From assembly GCF_002932875.1 (NCBI RefSeq), contig NZ_PSWS01000039.1:39755-103754 (forward strand): DNA of 64,000 bases, in the 5' to 3' direction. The notes beneath the pieces are model-generated. The model was not told the DNA's origin and searched no databases. It worked only from the letters and a program-made list of their open reading frames with translations. Shown here one piece after another: positions 17,354 through 25,452 of this stretch (position 1 is its first letter; the number at the start of each line of letters is the position of its first letter). The translations under genes were made by a program, and so were the position numbers. This DNA comes from Rathayibacter tritici (GTDB lineage: Bacteria > Actinomycetota > Actinomycetes > Actinomycetales > Microbacteriaceae).

Positions 17354-18667
17354 TCAGGAGCGCGTCAGGGAAGGAATGCGGGCCACCCCGTCGACGACCT
17401 CCTGGGCGAAGCTCGTCGTGTCGTCATCGACAGTGACGAGGGAGTCGCGGGCGATCTCGAAGGCTCCCACCAGGTCGCGGCGAAGCCGACGGACCTCATC
17501 GACGGCTCGACCGCCGTCCACCCCGAGCTTCTTCGCTTCTTTCGCGAAGCCTGCGTCGGACATCGCATCGAAGCGGTATTCACCGTCGATCGACATTGCC
17601 GCCTGTGGTGCTTCACCCCTGGCCCCGAATCGCGACCGATCGTCAAGGTAGGGGGCGATGGTGTTCAGGTCGTAGAGGGGTGCTAGTTGAGAGTGGGCGC
17701 CGTCGAGCATCATCGAATAGTTCTTGATGTGCGCGTCGGTGCAGTAGGCGACGCTGTTGAAGGCAACACCACGGAAGAACTCCCATCCGGTCTGCACTCT
17801 CTGGCTGTCGCTGAGTGCAAGAGCGCGGATGAGGGTCGCGACGGCGCCGATCCCTGGTCCACCATCCCGTCGCTGGTACTTCTTCGCAGGATCCGTTGAC
17901 AGGGCCTGTCCTAGGTCTTCCTGATGTAATCGCCGGATGATTCCGTCTGCTCCGGGCTCTCGGTCGTAGCGTTTCGAGACGAAGACTCGGTGTGGCCCGA
18001 TCTGCTCAATCCAGAACTCGGCAGTCGTGAGACCCAGGTTGCTCGCCGCGGTCAATGTCAAGTATTCGACGACGTCGACGCGCCGGAATCCGTCCGGTGG
18101 GACCGGCTTGAGGAGGTGGGTTGTCGGAGTTGCGCCCAACGCACGTGCCCACTCGCCTCGGTCGCGAACGAGCGCGATCTTGGGTTGCGCTCCAGGGAGA
18201 GAGAACCGCTGATCGAGGCGCGCGTCCGGAGTCCCATCGCGGTACTCGTCGATGACCAATCGAAGCTGCTCGGCGACGTCCTCGTCTGCCAATCTCTCTA
18301 CCGCGGTCCGGTCACTGTCCGCGTCGGTAGATCCTTTTCCAGGAGGAAGAAGTTGAACGGCTCCTGGGGTGTCGGCTCCTGTGTGTTCGAGGATGGCAAA
18401 TGGATTCTTGGGATTGACGTCGAAGCGTTGAGCAATGGCGCTTCGTGCTGCGTCGTTGTCGGTGATGAGCCCGTTGAGCCAGGGCAGGACCTTCCGCTTG
18501 TTGTGTCGCTCCACTGCTGTGCTCATCGATAAGGAGAGGGGGGTGCTCAGCGGGTCGCGCCTGTACTCCTCGTCATAGACGAAGACGGTGTTGCCCGTGC
18601 TTTCCTGCAGAAAGGTTCCGGCTCTTCTGCCGTCGAGATAGGCGACGAGCTCACGCGCGGCGGGCAT
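17354..18667 (-). CDS. hipA: HipA-family Ser/Thr kinase toxin
   Basis: A 437-residue HipA-like protein. The N-terminal subdomain (ELVAYLDGRRAGTF, residues ~4-100) is followed by the kinase domain with LPGAQPKIALV (nucleotide loop), FVSKRYDRE, HQEDLGQAL, CTDAHIKNYSM (catalytic Asp and Asn) and LAPLYDLNTI (metal-binding Asp). HipA kinases phosphorylate glutamyl-tRNA synthetase or a related target to arrest growth. The N-terminal ATG at 18667 starts inside the last codons of the HipB-like gene (17-bp overlap), fitting coupled expression with the antitoxin. GC is lower than in neighbouring genes, suggesting transfer. Confidence 0.9.
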   Translation of the reverse strand: MPAARELVAYLDGRRAGTFLQESTGNTVFVYDEEYRRDPLSTPLSLSMSTAVERHNKRKVLPWLNGLITDNDAARSAIAQRFDVNPKNPFAILEHTGADTPGAVQLLPPGKGSTDADSDRTAVERLADEDVAEQLRLVIDEYRDGTPDARLDQRFSLPGAQPKIALVRDRGEWARALGATPTTHLLKPVPPDGFRRVDVVEYLTLTAASNLGLTTAEFWIEQIGPHRVFVSKRYDREPGADGIIRRLHQEDLGQALSTDPAKKYQRRDGGPGIGAVATLIRALALSDSQRVQTGWEFFRGVAFNSVAYCTDAHIKNYSMMLDGAHSQLAPLYDLNTIAPYLDDRSRFGARGEAPQAAMSIDGEYRFDAMSDAGFAKEAKKLGVDGGRAVDEVRRLRRDLVGAFEIARDSLVTVDDDTTSFAQEVVDGVARIPSLTRS

Positions 18668-18872
18668 CGAGCGCTGTTTCTTCGAGGCCGTAACCCAGTG
18701 CTCGGAGCACGTCGAGCACCGCACCGACTCTCGCATTGGGGTTACCTCGCTCGAACTCGTTCACCCACTTCCTGGAGAGTCCTGCACGCTGGGCGAGCTC
18801 GGCCTGGCTGAGGCCCGCGTTCTCTCGCAGTGAGACCACGAGCTGCCTCAGGTCGTTCACTCCACTGAACAT
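18651..18872 (-). CDS. hipB: HipB-like helix-turn-helix antitoxin
   Basis: A 73-residue Xre-type DNA-binding protein: LRQLVVSLRENAGLSQAELAQRAGLSRKWVNEFERG is the helix-turn-helix. ATG 18872 has GGAGGAGG 6 nt upstream. The frame extends into long antisense ORFs but is only meaningful here. HipB proteins bind HipA and repress their own operon; inverted TGTAACC...GGxTACA sites sit directly upstream. Confidence 0.9.
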   Translation of the reverse strand: MFSGVNDLRQLVVSLRENAGLSQAELAQRAGLSRKWVNEFERGNPNARVGAVLDVLRALGYGLEETALDARRA

Positions 18873-18891
18873 CGTCCGCCTCCTCCATAGG

Positions 18892-18987
18892 TGTAACCGT
18901 ACGGCTACATACCATAATGTAACCCATCGGGTACTGCTTGCAGTGTAACCGAGCGCACCCATGTAGCGATGCCACTGAAAGGTTACA
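18892..18987 (-). promoter_or_regulatory. hipBA promoter with repeated operator sites
   Basis: TGTAACCGTACGGCTACA (18892-18909) is a near-perfect palindrome. A second, weaker copy is TGTAACCCATCGGGTACT (18918-18935), 26 bp on. Further half-sites are TGTAACC (18944-18950) and, inverted, GGTTACA (18981-18987). The AT-rich spacer at 18908-18920 could hold the -10 box. This is the layout expected for HipB cooperative autorepression. Confidence 0.7.
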
Positions 18988-19088
18988 GCGTTCACGGGAC
19001 GAGTGCCGCGTGCAAGGTCTGATGTCGTCCGTGACCGCGAGCCGGACAGCCCGCGCTCCCCGGAACATCCCGGCAATGCGCCCCACAC

Positions 19089-19094
19089 TAGAGT
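19089..19094 (+). promoter_or_regulatory. -10 hexamer of leaderless promoter for ATP-grasp operon
   Basis: TAGAGT ends 6 nt before the ATG at 19101, without a ribosome-binding site. Confidence 0.5.
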
Positions 19095-19100
19095 CGTGTC

Positions 19101-20768
19101 ATGGGTGACCTTTTCGACGGATACGGGTCCCAGAAGGTCGCGCGGCCCGTCTCGGGTGCCGCCCCCTGGGACGAGATGTTCGCCGACGTGGCGTCTGCAG
19201 GAGGCCCCGACGGGGTCCGCGGCGCCTACCGCGACATCTACTCCTCGCTCGCGCGGATGACCCAGGAGGAGCTGCGCGGCCGCACCGACGCGCTCGCCTC
19301 CTCCTACCTCGCGCAGGGTGTCACCTTCGACTTCGCGGGGGAGGAGCGTCCGTTCCCCCTCGACGCCGTGCCGCGGGTGATCGAGCGCGCGGAGTGGAAC
19401 GAGGTGCAGAGCGGCATCACGCAGCGAGTCCGCGCCCTCGAGGCCTTCCTCGCCGACGTCTACGGCCCGCAGAACGCGGTCGCCGACGGAGTGATCCCGG
19501 CGGGCCTGATCTCCAGCTCTCACCACTTCCACCGTCAGGCGGCGGGCATCGTCCCGGCCAACGGCGTGCGGATCCAGGTGTCCGGCATCGACCTGATCCG
19601 CGACGAGCAGGGCGGCTGGCGCGTCCTCGAGGACAACGTGCGGGTGCCTTCCGGCGTCTCCTACGTGATCTCGAACCGCCGGATGATGGCGCAGACCCTG
19701 CCCGAGCTGTTCGTCTCGATGCGCGTGCGCCCGGTCGGCGACTACCCGAACAAGCTGCTGCAGGCCCTGCGCGCTTCGGCCCCGGAGGGAGTCGATGACC
19801 CGACAGTCGTCGTGCTCACCCCGGGCGTCTACAACTCCGCCTACTTCGAGCACACCCTGCTCGCCCGCCTGATGGGCGTCGAGCTGGTCGAGGGCCGTGA
19901 CCTGTTCTGCACCGGCGGCAAGGTGTTCATGCGCACCACCTCCGGCCCCACCCGGGTGGACGTGATCTACCGCCGCGTGGACGACGAGTTCCTCGATCCG
20001 CTGCAGTTCCGCGCCGACTCGATGCTCGGTTCCCCCGGCCTGATGCTCGCCGCCCGGCTCGGGACCGTCACCATCGCCAACGCTGTCGGCAACGGCGTGG
20101 CCGACGACAAGCTCGTCTACACCTACCTGCCCGACCTCATCCGCTACTACCTCTCGGAGGAGCCGGTGATCAAGAACGTCGACACCTGGCGGCTGGAGGA
20201 CCCGGGCGCGCTCGAGGAGGTGCTCGACCGCCTGGACGAGCTCGTCGTGAAGCCGGTCGACGGCTCCGGCGGGAAGGGGCTGGTCGTGGGGCCGGCCGCG
20301 TCCGCGAAGGAGCTGGCCGAGCTGCGCTCGCGCCTCCAGGCCGACCCGCGCGGCTGGATCGCCCAGCCGGTCGTGCAGCTCTCCACCATCCCCACCCTCG
20401 TCGACGACGGGATGCGTCCCCGCCACGCCGACCTGCGGCCCTTCGCCGTGAATGACGGCACCGACGTCTGGGTGCTGCCCGGCGGTCTCACCCGCGTCGC
20501 GCTCCCGGAGGGGCAGCTCGTCGTCAACTCGTCGCAGGGCGGCGGATCGAAGGACACCTGGGTGGTCGGTCTGGAGGATCCGCGCACCGCCGAGCCCGAG
20601 GCACGCGACATCCAGGCGCTCGTCGCCGAGCAGGCCGCGGTCACCAGCTCCATCCCGATCGTCTACCCGCTCAACCACACCCCCGACCACTCGCCGCAGG
20701 ACGCGCCGACCAACGACCAGGACCAGCAGCAGCAGCAGCAGACTCTCGCGGCAGGGGAGGACGACTGA
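19101..20768 (+). CDS. Circularly permuted ATP-grasp protein (COG2308 type)
   Basis: A 555-residue protein of the circularly permuted ATP-grasp type: AGIVPANGVRIQVSGIDLIRDEQG, EDNVRVPSGVSYVISNR, VVKPVDGSGGKGLVVGP (glycine-rich ATP loop, ~390-405) and VNSSQGGGSKDTWV near residue 475. ATP-grasp enzymes join a carboxylate to an amine. First gene of a three-gene operon with alpha-E and transglutaminase proteins, an arrangement known from comparative genomics and predicted to make or modify peptides. The C-terminal ~50 residues contain a Gln run and are probably disordered. Confidence 0.88.
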   Translation: MGDLFDGYGSQKVARPVSGAAPWDEMFADVASAGGPDGVRGAYRDIYSSLARMTQEELRGRTDALASSYLAQGVTFDFAGEERPFPLDAVPRVIERAEWNEVQSGITQRVRALEAFLADVYGPQNAVADGVIPAGLISSSHHFHRQAAGIVPANGVRIQVSGIDLIRDEQGGWRVLEDNVRVPSGVSYVISNRRMMAQTLPELFVSMRVRPVGDYPNKLLQALRASAPEGVDDPTVVVLTPGVYNSAYFEHTLLARLMGVELVEGRDLFCTGGKVFMRTTSGPTRVDVIYRRVDDEFLDPLQFRADSMLGSPGLMLAARLGTVTIANAVGNGVADDKLVYTYLPDLIRYYLSEEPVIKNVDTWRLEDPGALEEVLDRLDELVVKPVDGSGGKGLVVGPAASAKELAELRSRLQADPRGWIAQPVVQLSTIPTLVDDGMRPRHADLRPFAVNDGTDVWVLPGGLTRVALPEGQLVVNSSQGGGSKDTWVVGLEDPRTAEPEARDIQALVAEQAAVTSSIPIVYPLNHTPDHSPQDAPTNDQDQQQQQQTLAAGEDD

Positions 20769-21700
20769 TGCTCTCCCGGATCGCCGAGTCGCTGTTCTGG
20801 ATCGGCCGCTACATCGAGCGCTCCGACGGCACCGCCCGCATCCTCGACGTCCACCTCCAGCTCCTCCTCGAGGATCCGTGGATCGACGAGGACACGGCCT
20901 GTCGCTCGCTCCTGTCGGTGATGGGCTCGACCCCGCCCGACGATATGCGCGACATCACCCGCGCCGACGTGCTGAGCATCCTCGCGATCGACCGCGCAAA
21001 CCCCGCTTCGATCGCCTACTCGCTCGGCGCCGCCCGCGAGAACGCCCGCCGCGCCCGCGAAATCGTCTCGACCGAGCTCTGGGAGTGCCTGAACACCACG
21101 CGCACCCGGATGCCGCGCCGCGTGTCGGGCGAGCGCGTCTCGGAGTTCTTCAGCTGGGTACGCGAGCGCTCCGCCCTCGCCGTCGGCATCATCGAGTCGG
21201 CGACCTCGCGCGACGAGGCCTGGCAGTTCTTCACCCTCGGCCGCTCGATCGAGCGCGCCGACATGACCGCCCGGCTCCTCGCCACCCGGTCGCTCACCGA
21301 GGCGAGCGGCCCCTCCTGGACCACGATCCTTCGCTCCTGCGGCGCCTACGAGGCCTACCTGCGCACCTACCGTGGCGTGCCGAGCGCGCGGAACGCGGCC
21401 GAGTTCCTCCTCCTGGACCGGCTCTTCCCGCGCTCGATCCTCTTCTCGGTCTCGCGGGCGGAGGCGTGCATGCGCGACATCGAGCCGCGCACCGGCCGCA
21501 TCGGCCACTCGGGAGATGCGCAGCGCGTCCTCGGGCGGATCCGCAGCGAGCTGGAGTTCCGGCCGATCACCGACATCCTCGTGGACCTGCCGCGCCATAT
21601 GGACAGCGTGCAGGAGGCGACGTCGGCCGCGTCCGAGGCGATTCGCCAGCGGTACTTCCCCACCAACGTCATGCCGAGCTGGATCGGGGAGGCATTGTGA
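20768..21700 (+). CDS. Alpha-E domain protein (COG2307 type)
   Basis: A 310-residue all-helical protein beginning MLSRIAESLFWIGRYIERSDG, the hallmark of the alpha-E family, with FFTLGRSIERADMTARLLATR near residue 160. No catalytic motif is known for the family. It starts one base inside the stop of the ATP-grasp gene (TGATG) and ends in GTGA overlap with the transglutaminase gene, so the three proteins are made together. Confidence 0.9.
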   Translation: MLSRIAESLFWIGRYIERSDGTARILDVHLQLLLEDPWIDEDTACRSLLSVMGSTPPDDMRDITRADVLSILAIDRANPASIAYSLGAARENARRAREIVSTELWECLNTTRTRMPRRVSGERVSEFFSWVRERSALAVGIIESATSRDEAWQFFTLGRSIERADMTARLLATRSLTEASGPSWTTILRSCGAYEAYLRTYRGVPSARNAAEFLLLDRLFPRSILFSVSRAEACMRDIEPRTGRIGHSGDAQRVLGRIRSELEFRPITDILVDLPRHMDSVQEATSAASEAIRQRYFPTNVMPSWIGEAL

Positions 21701-22545
21701 GCAGGCTGCGCATCAGACACACCACGGGCTTCACCTACGCGGGAGATGTGGTCGCGTCGTACAACGAGGCGCGGATGCTGCCCGCCTCCTCCGACGGGCA
21801 GCTGGTGCTGTTCTCGAACCTCGACATCCGGCCGGTGACCTCGGTGCACGCCTACACCGACTACTGGGGCACCCGCGTCTCGTCGTTCGACGTGCTCGAC
21901 GCCCATCGTGAGCTCTCGCTGACGGCGACCTCGCTCGTCGAGATCCGGCCGAAGCCTCATCCCGACCACCCCACCGGCTGGGAGCAGCTGTCCGAGCAGG
22001 TCGAGACGCGCACGGAGTACGTCGAGCAGTCGAAGCAGACCCACCGCACCGCGCCCGCGGAGGATCTCGCGGCACTCGCCCGGTCGCTCGCCGACGACGC
22101 CTCCGGCCCCTGCGAGGCCGCGCTCTCGATCGCCGAGACGATCGGTCGGGCGATGACGTACCGGCAGGGCGTTACCGGCGTGCACTCCACGGCGTCGGAG
22201 TCGTGGACCGCACGCGAGGGCGTCTGCCAAGACATCACCCACATCGTCCTCGGGGCGCTGCGCTCGGTGGGTATCCCGGCGCGCTACGTGTCGGGCTACC
22301 TCCACCCCAAGCCGCACGCCGAGATCGGCGAAACCGTGGTGGGGGAGTCGCACGCCTGGGTGGAGTGGTTCTGCGGAGGCGCGTGGCGCGGCTACGATCC
22401 GACCAATCTGATGGACATCGGCGATCGCCACGTCATCGTGGGCCGGGGCCGCGACTACAACGACATCGCGCCCTTGCGCGGGGTCTTCGCGGGTCCGCGC
22501 TCGTCGAAGCTCTTCGTCCGCGTCGAGATCACGCGCGAGGCGTGA
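21697..22545 (+). CDS. Transglutaminase-like cysteine protease-fold protein
   Basis: A 282-residue protein with an N-terminal beta-rich transglutaminase_N region (IRHTTGFTYAGDV) and the core domain with Cys in REGVCQDITH, His in GESHAWVEWF and Asp in WRGYDPTN. These could act as a peptidase or an acyltransferase. GTG 21697 overlaps the alpha-E stop (GTGA). It may trim or cross-link the peptide-type product of the ATP-grasp partner; inference. Confidence 0.9.
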   Translation: MSRLRIRHTTGFTYAGDVVASYNEARMLPASSDGQLVLFSNLDIRPVTSVHAYTDYWGTRVSSFDVLDAHRELSLTATSLVEIRPKPHPDHPTGWEQLSEQVETRTEYVEQSKQTHRTAPAEDLAALARSLADDASGPCEAALSIAETIGRAMTYRQGVTGVHSTASESWTAREGVCQDITHIVLGALRSVGIPARYVSGYLHPKPHAEIGETVVGESHAWVEWFCGGAWRGYDPTNLMDIGDRHVIVGRGRDYNDIAPLRGVFAGPRSSKLFVRVEITREA

Positions 22546-22557
22546 GGGGTGAGAGGA

Positions 22558-22818
22558 TCATCGCTCGTAGACCTGGCGGCGGTGGCCGAGCGTGATGACC
22601 ACGACGAGGAGCACGCCATCGTCGACGGTGTAAAGGATTCTGTAGTCGCCAACGCGGACCCGGAGTCCGGGCCGTCCTCGCAGGGCCGTGGCGCCGGGCG
22701 GTCGGGGATCCTCACCGAGAAGTGCGATGACGCCCTGAATCCGCTTCCGGTCCCGCTGGTCGATCCCCCGAAGAGCCTTGACGGCCGCGGGCCGCAGATT
22801 GATGCGGTAGCTGCTCAT
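22558..22818 (-). CDS. relE: RelE/ParE-family toxin
   Basis: An 86-residue basic protein: YRINLRPAAVKALRGIDQRDRKRI, then RVGDYRILYTVDDGVLLVVVITLGHRRQVYE, the RelE fold with the catalytic-type R and Y positions and the C-terminal Tyr. RelE toxins cleave mRNA in the ribosome. The ATG at 22818 overlaps the antitoxin stop in ATGA. Open frame beyond is an artefact. Confidence 0.9.
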   Translation of the reverse strand: MSSYRINLRPAAVKALRGIDQRDRKRIQGVIALLGEDPRPPGATALRGRPGLRVRVGDYRILYTVDDGVLLVVVITLGHRRQVYER

Positions 22819-23063
22819 TCCCAGCCGAGATCGACCTTGGCCTGAGCCCAGGGGATGTCGTCGCCCTCCTCGGCCATCGCGGCGTCGAAGGCCTGGACGT
22901 CCTCGACCTCCTCGAGGGCGTCCATCATCCGCTCGTACTGCTCGGGACTGACGATGACAGCCTCCGCTCGCCCGCGGCGTTCGACGATGACGGCCTCGGT
23001 GTGGGACCGCTCGACGAGGTCGGAGAAGTTCGCGCGCGCATCCGTGACGGAGATCGTGACCAT
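22815..23063 (-). CDS. Phd/YefM-family antitoxin
   Basis: An 82-residue antitoxin: TISVTDARANFSDLVERSHTEAVIVERRGRAEAVIVSPEQYERM is the Phd/YefM DNA-binding half, followed by an acidic tail that should wrap the RelE toxin. ATG 23063 has a -10 hexamer 6 nt upstream and no ribosome-binding site, so the message is probably leaderless. Confidence 0.92.
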   Translation of the reverse strand: MVTISVTDARANFSDLVERSHTEAVIVERRGRAEAVIVSPEQYERMMDALEEVEDVQAFDAAMAEEGDDIPWAQAKVDLGWE

Positions 23064-23069
23064 GCGGTG

Positions 23070-23098
23070 AGTGTACGTTGCTCGCGATTTTCTGTACA
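23070..23098 (-). promoter_or_regulatory. Promoter of the phd-relE operon
   Basis: On the minus strand a TGTACA box (23093-23098) and TACACT (23070-23075) are separated by 17 bp, and TACACT ends 6 nt before the antitoxin ATG. The TGTAC half-sites in both boxes may also be the autoregulatory operator. Confidence 0.55.
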
Positions 23099-23111
23099 GT
23101 TCGGCGCGCTC

Positions 23112-24389
23112 TCACGCGCGGGGGCTCAGGAGCGGGCGGGCCCCGGTACCTGAGCCGGGCTCGACGTCGGCCGCCGCGAACCGGGCGGCATGGCGGTGGC
23201 GGAGGTGGAAGCCGACCCCGATCGCGGCCGCCGCGATCCCGGAGGCGGCGCCCACCAGCATCGCCTGGCGCGGCCCGTAGGCGTCCGCCACCCAACCGAT
23301 CAGCGGCGCACCGACCGGCGTCCCGCCCACGAAGATCGCGAGGTACAACGCCATCACCCGGCCGCGCATCTCCGGCGCTGTCGAGAGCTGCACGTAACCG
23401 TTGGCGGAGGTCATCAGCGTCTGCGACGCGATCCCGACGAAGGGGAGCAAAATCGCGAACGCCCAGACGGTCGGCATCAGTCCGGCCAGCGCGAGCGCGA
23501 GGCCGAATGCGGCCGAGGCGCCGACGATAAGGCGGAGCCGCGGGCGGTCCCGCCGAGCCGAGAGCAGCGCCCCCAGCACCGAGCCGACGGCGATCGCGGA
23601 GGAGAGTAGGCCGAACTCGCTCGCCCCCAGGTCGAACTCGACGGTCGCCATCGTCGAGGCGAAGATCGGGAAGTTGAGGCCGAACGTGCCGATCAGGAAC
23701 ACGATCGCCAGCACCACCAGGATGTCCGGCCGCCTCGAGACGTAGCGGAACCCTTCCAGCAGTGCGCCCGGCTCGCGGGTCGCGCGCGGGGCGCTGCGCA
23801 ACTGATCGCGGTGCAGTGCCCGGAGCGAGAGCAGCACGGCGAGGAAGCTCGCCGCGTTGAGCAGGAACACCCAGCCGGAACCGATCGCGGCGATGAGCAC
23901 GCCCGCGAGAGCCGGCCCGATCATCCGGGCCGAATTGAACGAGGCCGAGTTCAGCGAGACGGCGTTGGTGAGGTCGTGCTCCTCCACCAGTGCCGAGACG
24001 AAGGTCTGGCGCACGGGTGCGTCGATCGCGGCGGCGAAGCCCAGCAGCAGAGCGAAGAGGTACACCATCCAGAGCTGGACGACGCCTGTCACGACGATCA
24101 GGCCCAGCCCGAGCCCGAGCGCCCCCATCGCGCCCTGGGTGGCCATCAGCAGCGTGCGACGGTCGAAGCGGTCGGCGATGAAGCCGGAGAAGGGGACCAT
24201 TACCAGCTGCGGCCCGAACTGCAGCGCCATCGTCACGCCGAGCTCCGTCGCATCGTGATCGGTGAGGTCGTTGATCACGATCCAGTCCTGAGCGGTGCGC
24301 TGCATCCAGGTGCCGACATTCGAGACCATCGCGCCGGCGAACCAGATCCGGTAGTTCGGCACCGCGAGGGAGCGGAACATCGCGCTCAC
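23112..24389 (-). CDS. MFS exporter (EntS-like, MFS_3)
   Basis: A 425-residue transporter with about 12 membrane segments. RSLAVPNYRIWFAGAMVSNVGTWMQRTAQDW at the N-terminus and GFIADRFDRRTLL in the TM2-TM3 loop are typical of EntS-like drug/siderophore exporters. The GTG at 24389 overlaps the stop of the upstream MarR remnant in GTGA. The substrate is unknown. Confidence 0.87.
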   Translation of the reverse strand: MSAMFRSLAVPNYRIWFAGAMVSNVGTWMQRTAQDWIVINDLTDHDATELGVTMALQFGPQLVMVPFSGFIADRFDRRTLLMATQGAMGALGLGLGLIVVTGVVQLWMVYLFALLLGFAAAIDAPVRQTFVSALVEEHDLTNAVSLNSASFNSARMIGPALAGVLIAAIGSGWVFLLNAASFLAVLLSLRALHRDQLRSAPRATREPGALLEGFRYVSRRPDILVVLAIVFLIGTFGLNFPIFASTMATVEFDLGASEFGLLSSAIAVGSVLGALLSARRDRPRLRLIVGASAAFGLALALAGLMPTVWAFAILLPFVGIASQTLMTSANGYVQLSTAPEMRGRVMALYLAIFVGGTPVGAPLIGWVADAYGPRQAMLVGAASGIAAAAIGVGFHLRHRHAARFAAADVEPGSGTGARPLLSPRA

Positions 24390-24559
24390 CGGTCGGCGAC
24401 CGCGCGCGCCGCCGCCGCAGAGTACAGCAGGCTCCGATCCTTGAGCTCGTGCTGACCCTGCTCGGGGAGTCGTCGCCGGAGCCGCCCGGTCGCCGCCCGC
24501 AGCTCGTCTGCGAGGGTCGTCGGAGTGCGGTCGTTCCGCGGAGTCCCGATCGAAGGCAC
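24386..24559 (-). pseudogene. Truncated MarR-family regulator remnant
   Basis: A 57-codon frame (GTG 24559 to TGA 24386). Residues 1-38 look like the first helix of MarR regulators that precede EntS-type exporters (TLADELRAATGRLRRRLPEQ). Residues 39-57 (KDRSLLYSAAAARAVADR) look like the normal C-terminal tail, so the ~90-residue winged-helix DNA-binding core appears to be missing through an internal deletion. The stop still overlaps the exporter start in GTGA, so translational coupling is kept although repression should be lost. A sequencing-independent check is needed to be sure that it is not a novel short protein. Confidence 0.55.
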
Positions 24560-24565
24560 ATAGCT

Positions 24566-24571
24566 AGGCTA
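24566..24571 (-). promoter_or_regulatory. -10 hexamer upstream of marR remnant/MFS operon
   Basis: TAGCCT (minus strand) ends 6 nt before the GTG at 24559. The surrounding AT-rich TTAGTTTGTTAGCCTAGCTA is a plausible former MarR operator. Confidence 0.5.
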
Positions 24572-24586
24572 ACAAACTAATACCCC

Positions 24587-25447
24587 TCATGTGGGGGTCC
24601 GCGCGCTCCGCACCGCTCCGATGCTCGCGGCCACCACGAGTGCGATCCCGACCGCTTCGACCGCGCTGAGCCGCTGCCCGAGCACGAGGAAGCCCGACAG
24701 CGCGGCGGCCCCGGGCGCGAGCGACATCAGGATCGAGAATGTGGAGGAGCGCAGCCGCCGCAGCGCCAGCAGCTCGAGCGCGTAGGGGACGGCAGAGGAG
24801 AGCACCGCCACGGCGAGCCCGAGCAGCAGCACCGGCGGCAGCACGAGGGCGGAACCCGCGGAGGCGACACCGACCGGCAGCGAGACGACTGCTCCGACCG
24901 CGAGCGCCAGTGCGAGCCCGTCGAGCCCCTGGAACCGCCCGCCGGTGCGCCCCGCGAACACGATGTACGCCGCCCAGAGCACCGCCGCGCCGAGCGCGAA
25001 GCCGACACCAACCGGATCCAGCGCCGAGAAGCCGCCCTGCGAGAGCGTCACCACGCCGGCCAGCGCGAGCACAGCCCAGACGAGGCTCGCGAGGCTCCTC
25101 CCGGCGATCACCGAGAGCGTCAGCGGCCCCAGCACCTCGAGGGTCACCGCCGCGCCCTGCGGGATCCGAGCGATCGCCTCGTAGTAGCAGGCGTTCATCC
25201 CGCCGAGGGCGAGTCCGTACGCGGCGACCGTCGCCCAGTCGCTGCGGCTGTGGCCGCGCAGCCGCGGACGGCAGACCAGGAGCAGCACGACGGCCGAGAA
25301 CACCAGCCGCAACGTCACGGTGCCGAGCGGCCCCGCGGCGGGGAAGAGCAGTACGGCGAAGGAGGCGCCGAGCTGCACACTCGCGACCGACCCGAGCACG
25401 AGGCCGATCGAGCCCGCGCTCGCCGGAGGGCGCTCCGGCCCGGCCAC
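24587..25447 (-). CDS. EamA/DMT-family membrane transporter
   Basis: A 286-residue protein with about ten membrane helices and the two-fold EamA repeat (first half ~10-140, second ~150-285; GGMNACYYEAIARIPQGAAVTLEVLGPL in the first). Similar to RhtA-type amino-acid/metabolite exporters. The GTG at 25447 is 5 bp after the stop of the phosphatase gene, so both probably share an mRNA. The longer frame upstream is antisense noise. Confidence 0.8.
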   Translation of the reverse strand: MAGPERPPASAGSIGLVLGSVASVQLGASFAVLLFPAAGPLGTVTLRLVFSAVVLLLVCRPRLRGHSRSDWATVAAYGLALGGMNACYYEAIARIPQGAAVTLEVLGPLTLSVIAGRSLASLVWAVLALAGVVTLSQGGFSALDPVGVGFALGAAVLWAAYIVFAGRTGGRFQGLDGLALALAVGAVVSLPVGVASAGSALVLPPVLLLGLAVAVLSSAVPYALELLALRRLRSSTFSILMSLAPGAAALSGFLVLGQRLSAVEAVGIALVVAASIGAVRSARTPT

Positions 25448-25452
25448 TGCGC

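Noticed and set aside
18873-20690. Long minus-strand frame continuing the HipB frame
   Set aside because: Antisense to the ATP-grasp gene. HipB has its own ATG with a strong ribosome-binding site at 18872.
22819-24561. Extension of the RelE frame to 667 codons
   Set aside because: Runs through the antitoxin and MFS genes in another frame; the real toxin begins at 22818 with ATGA coupling.
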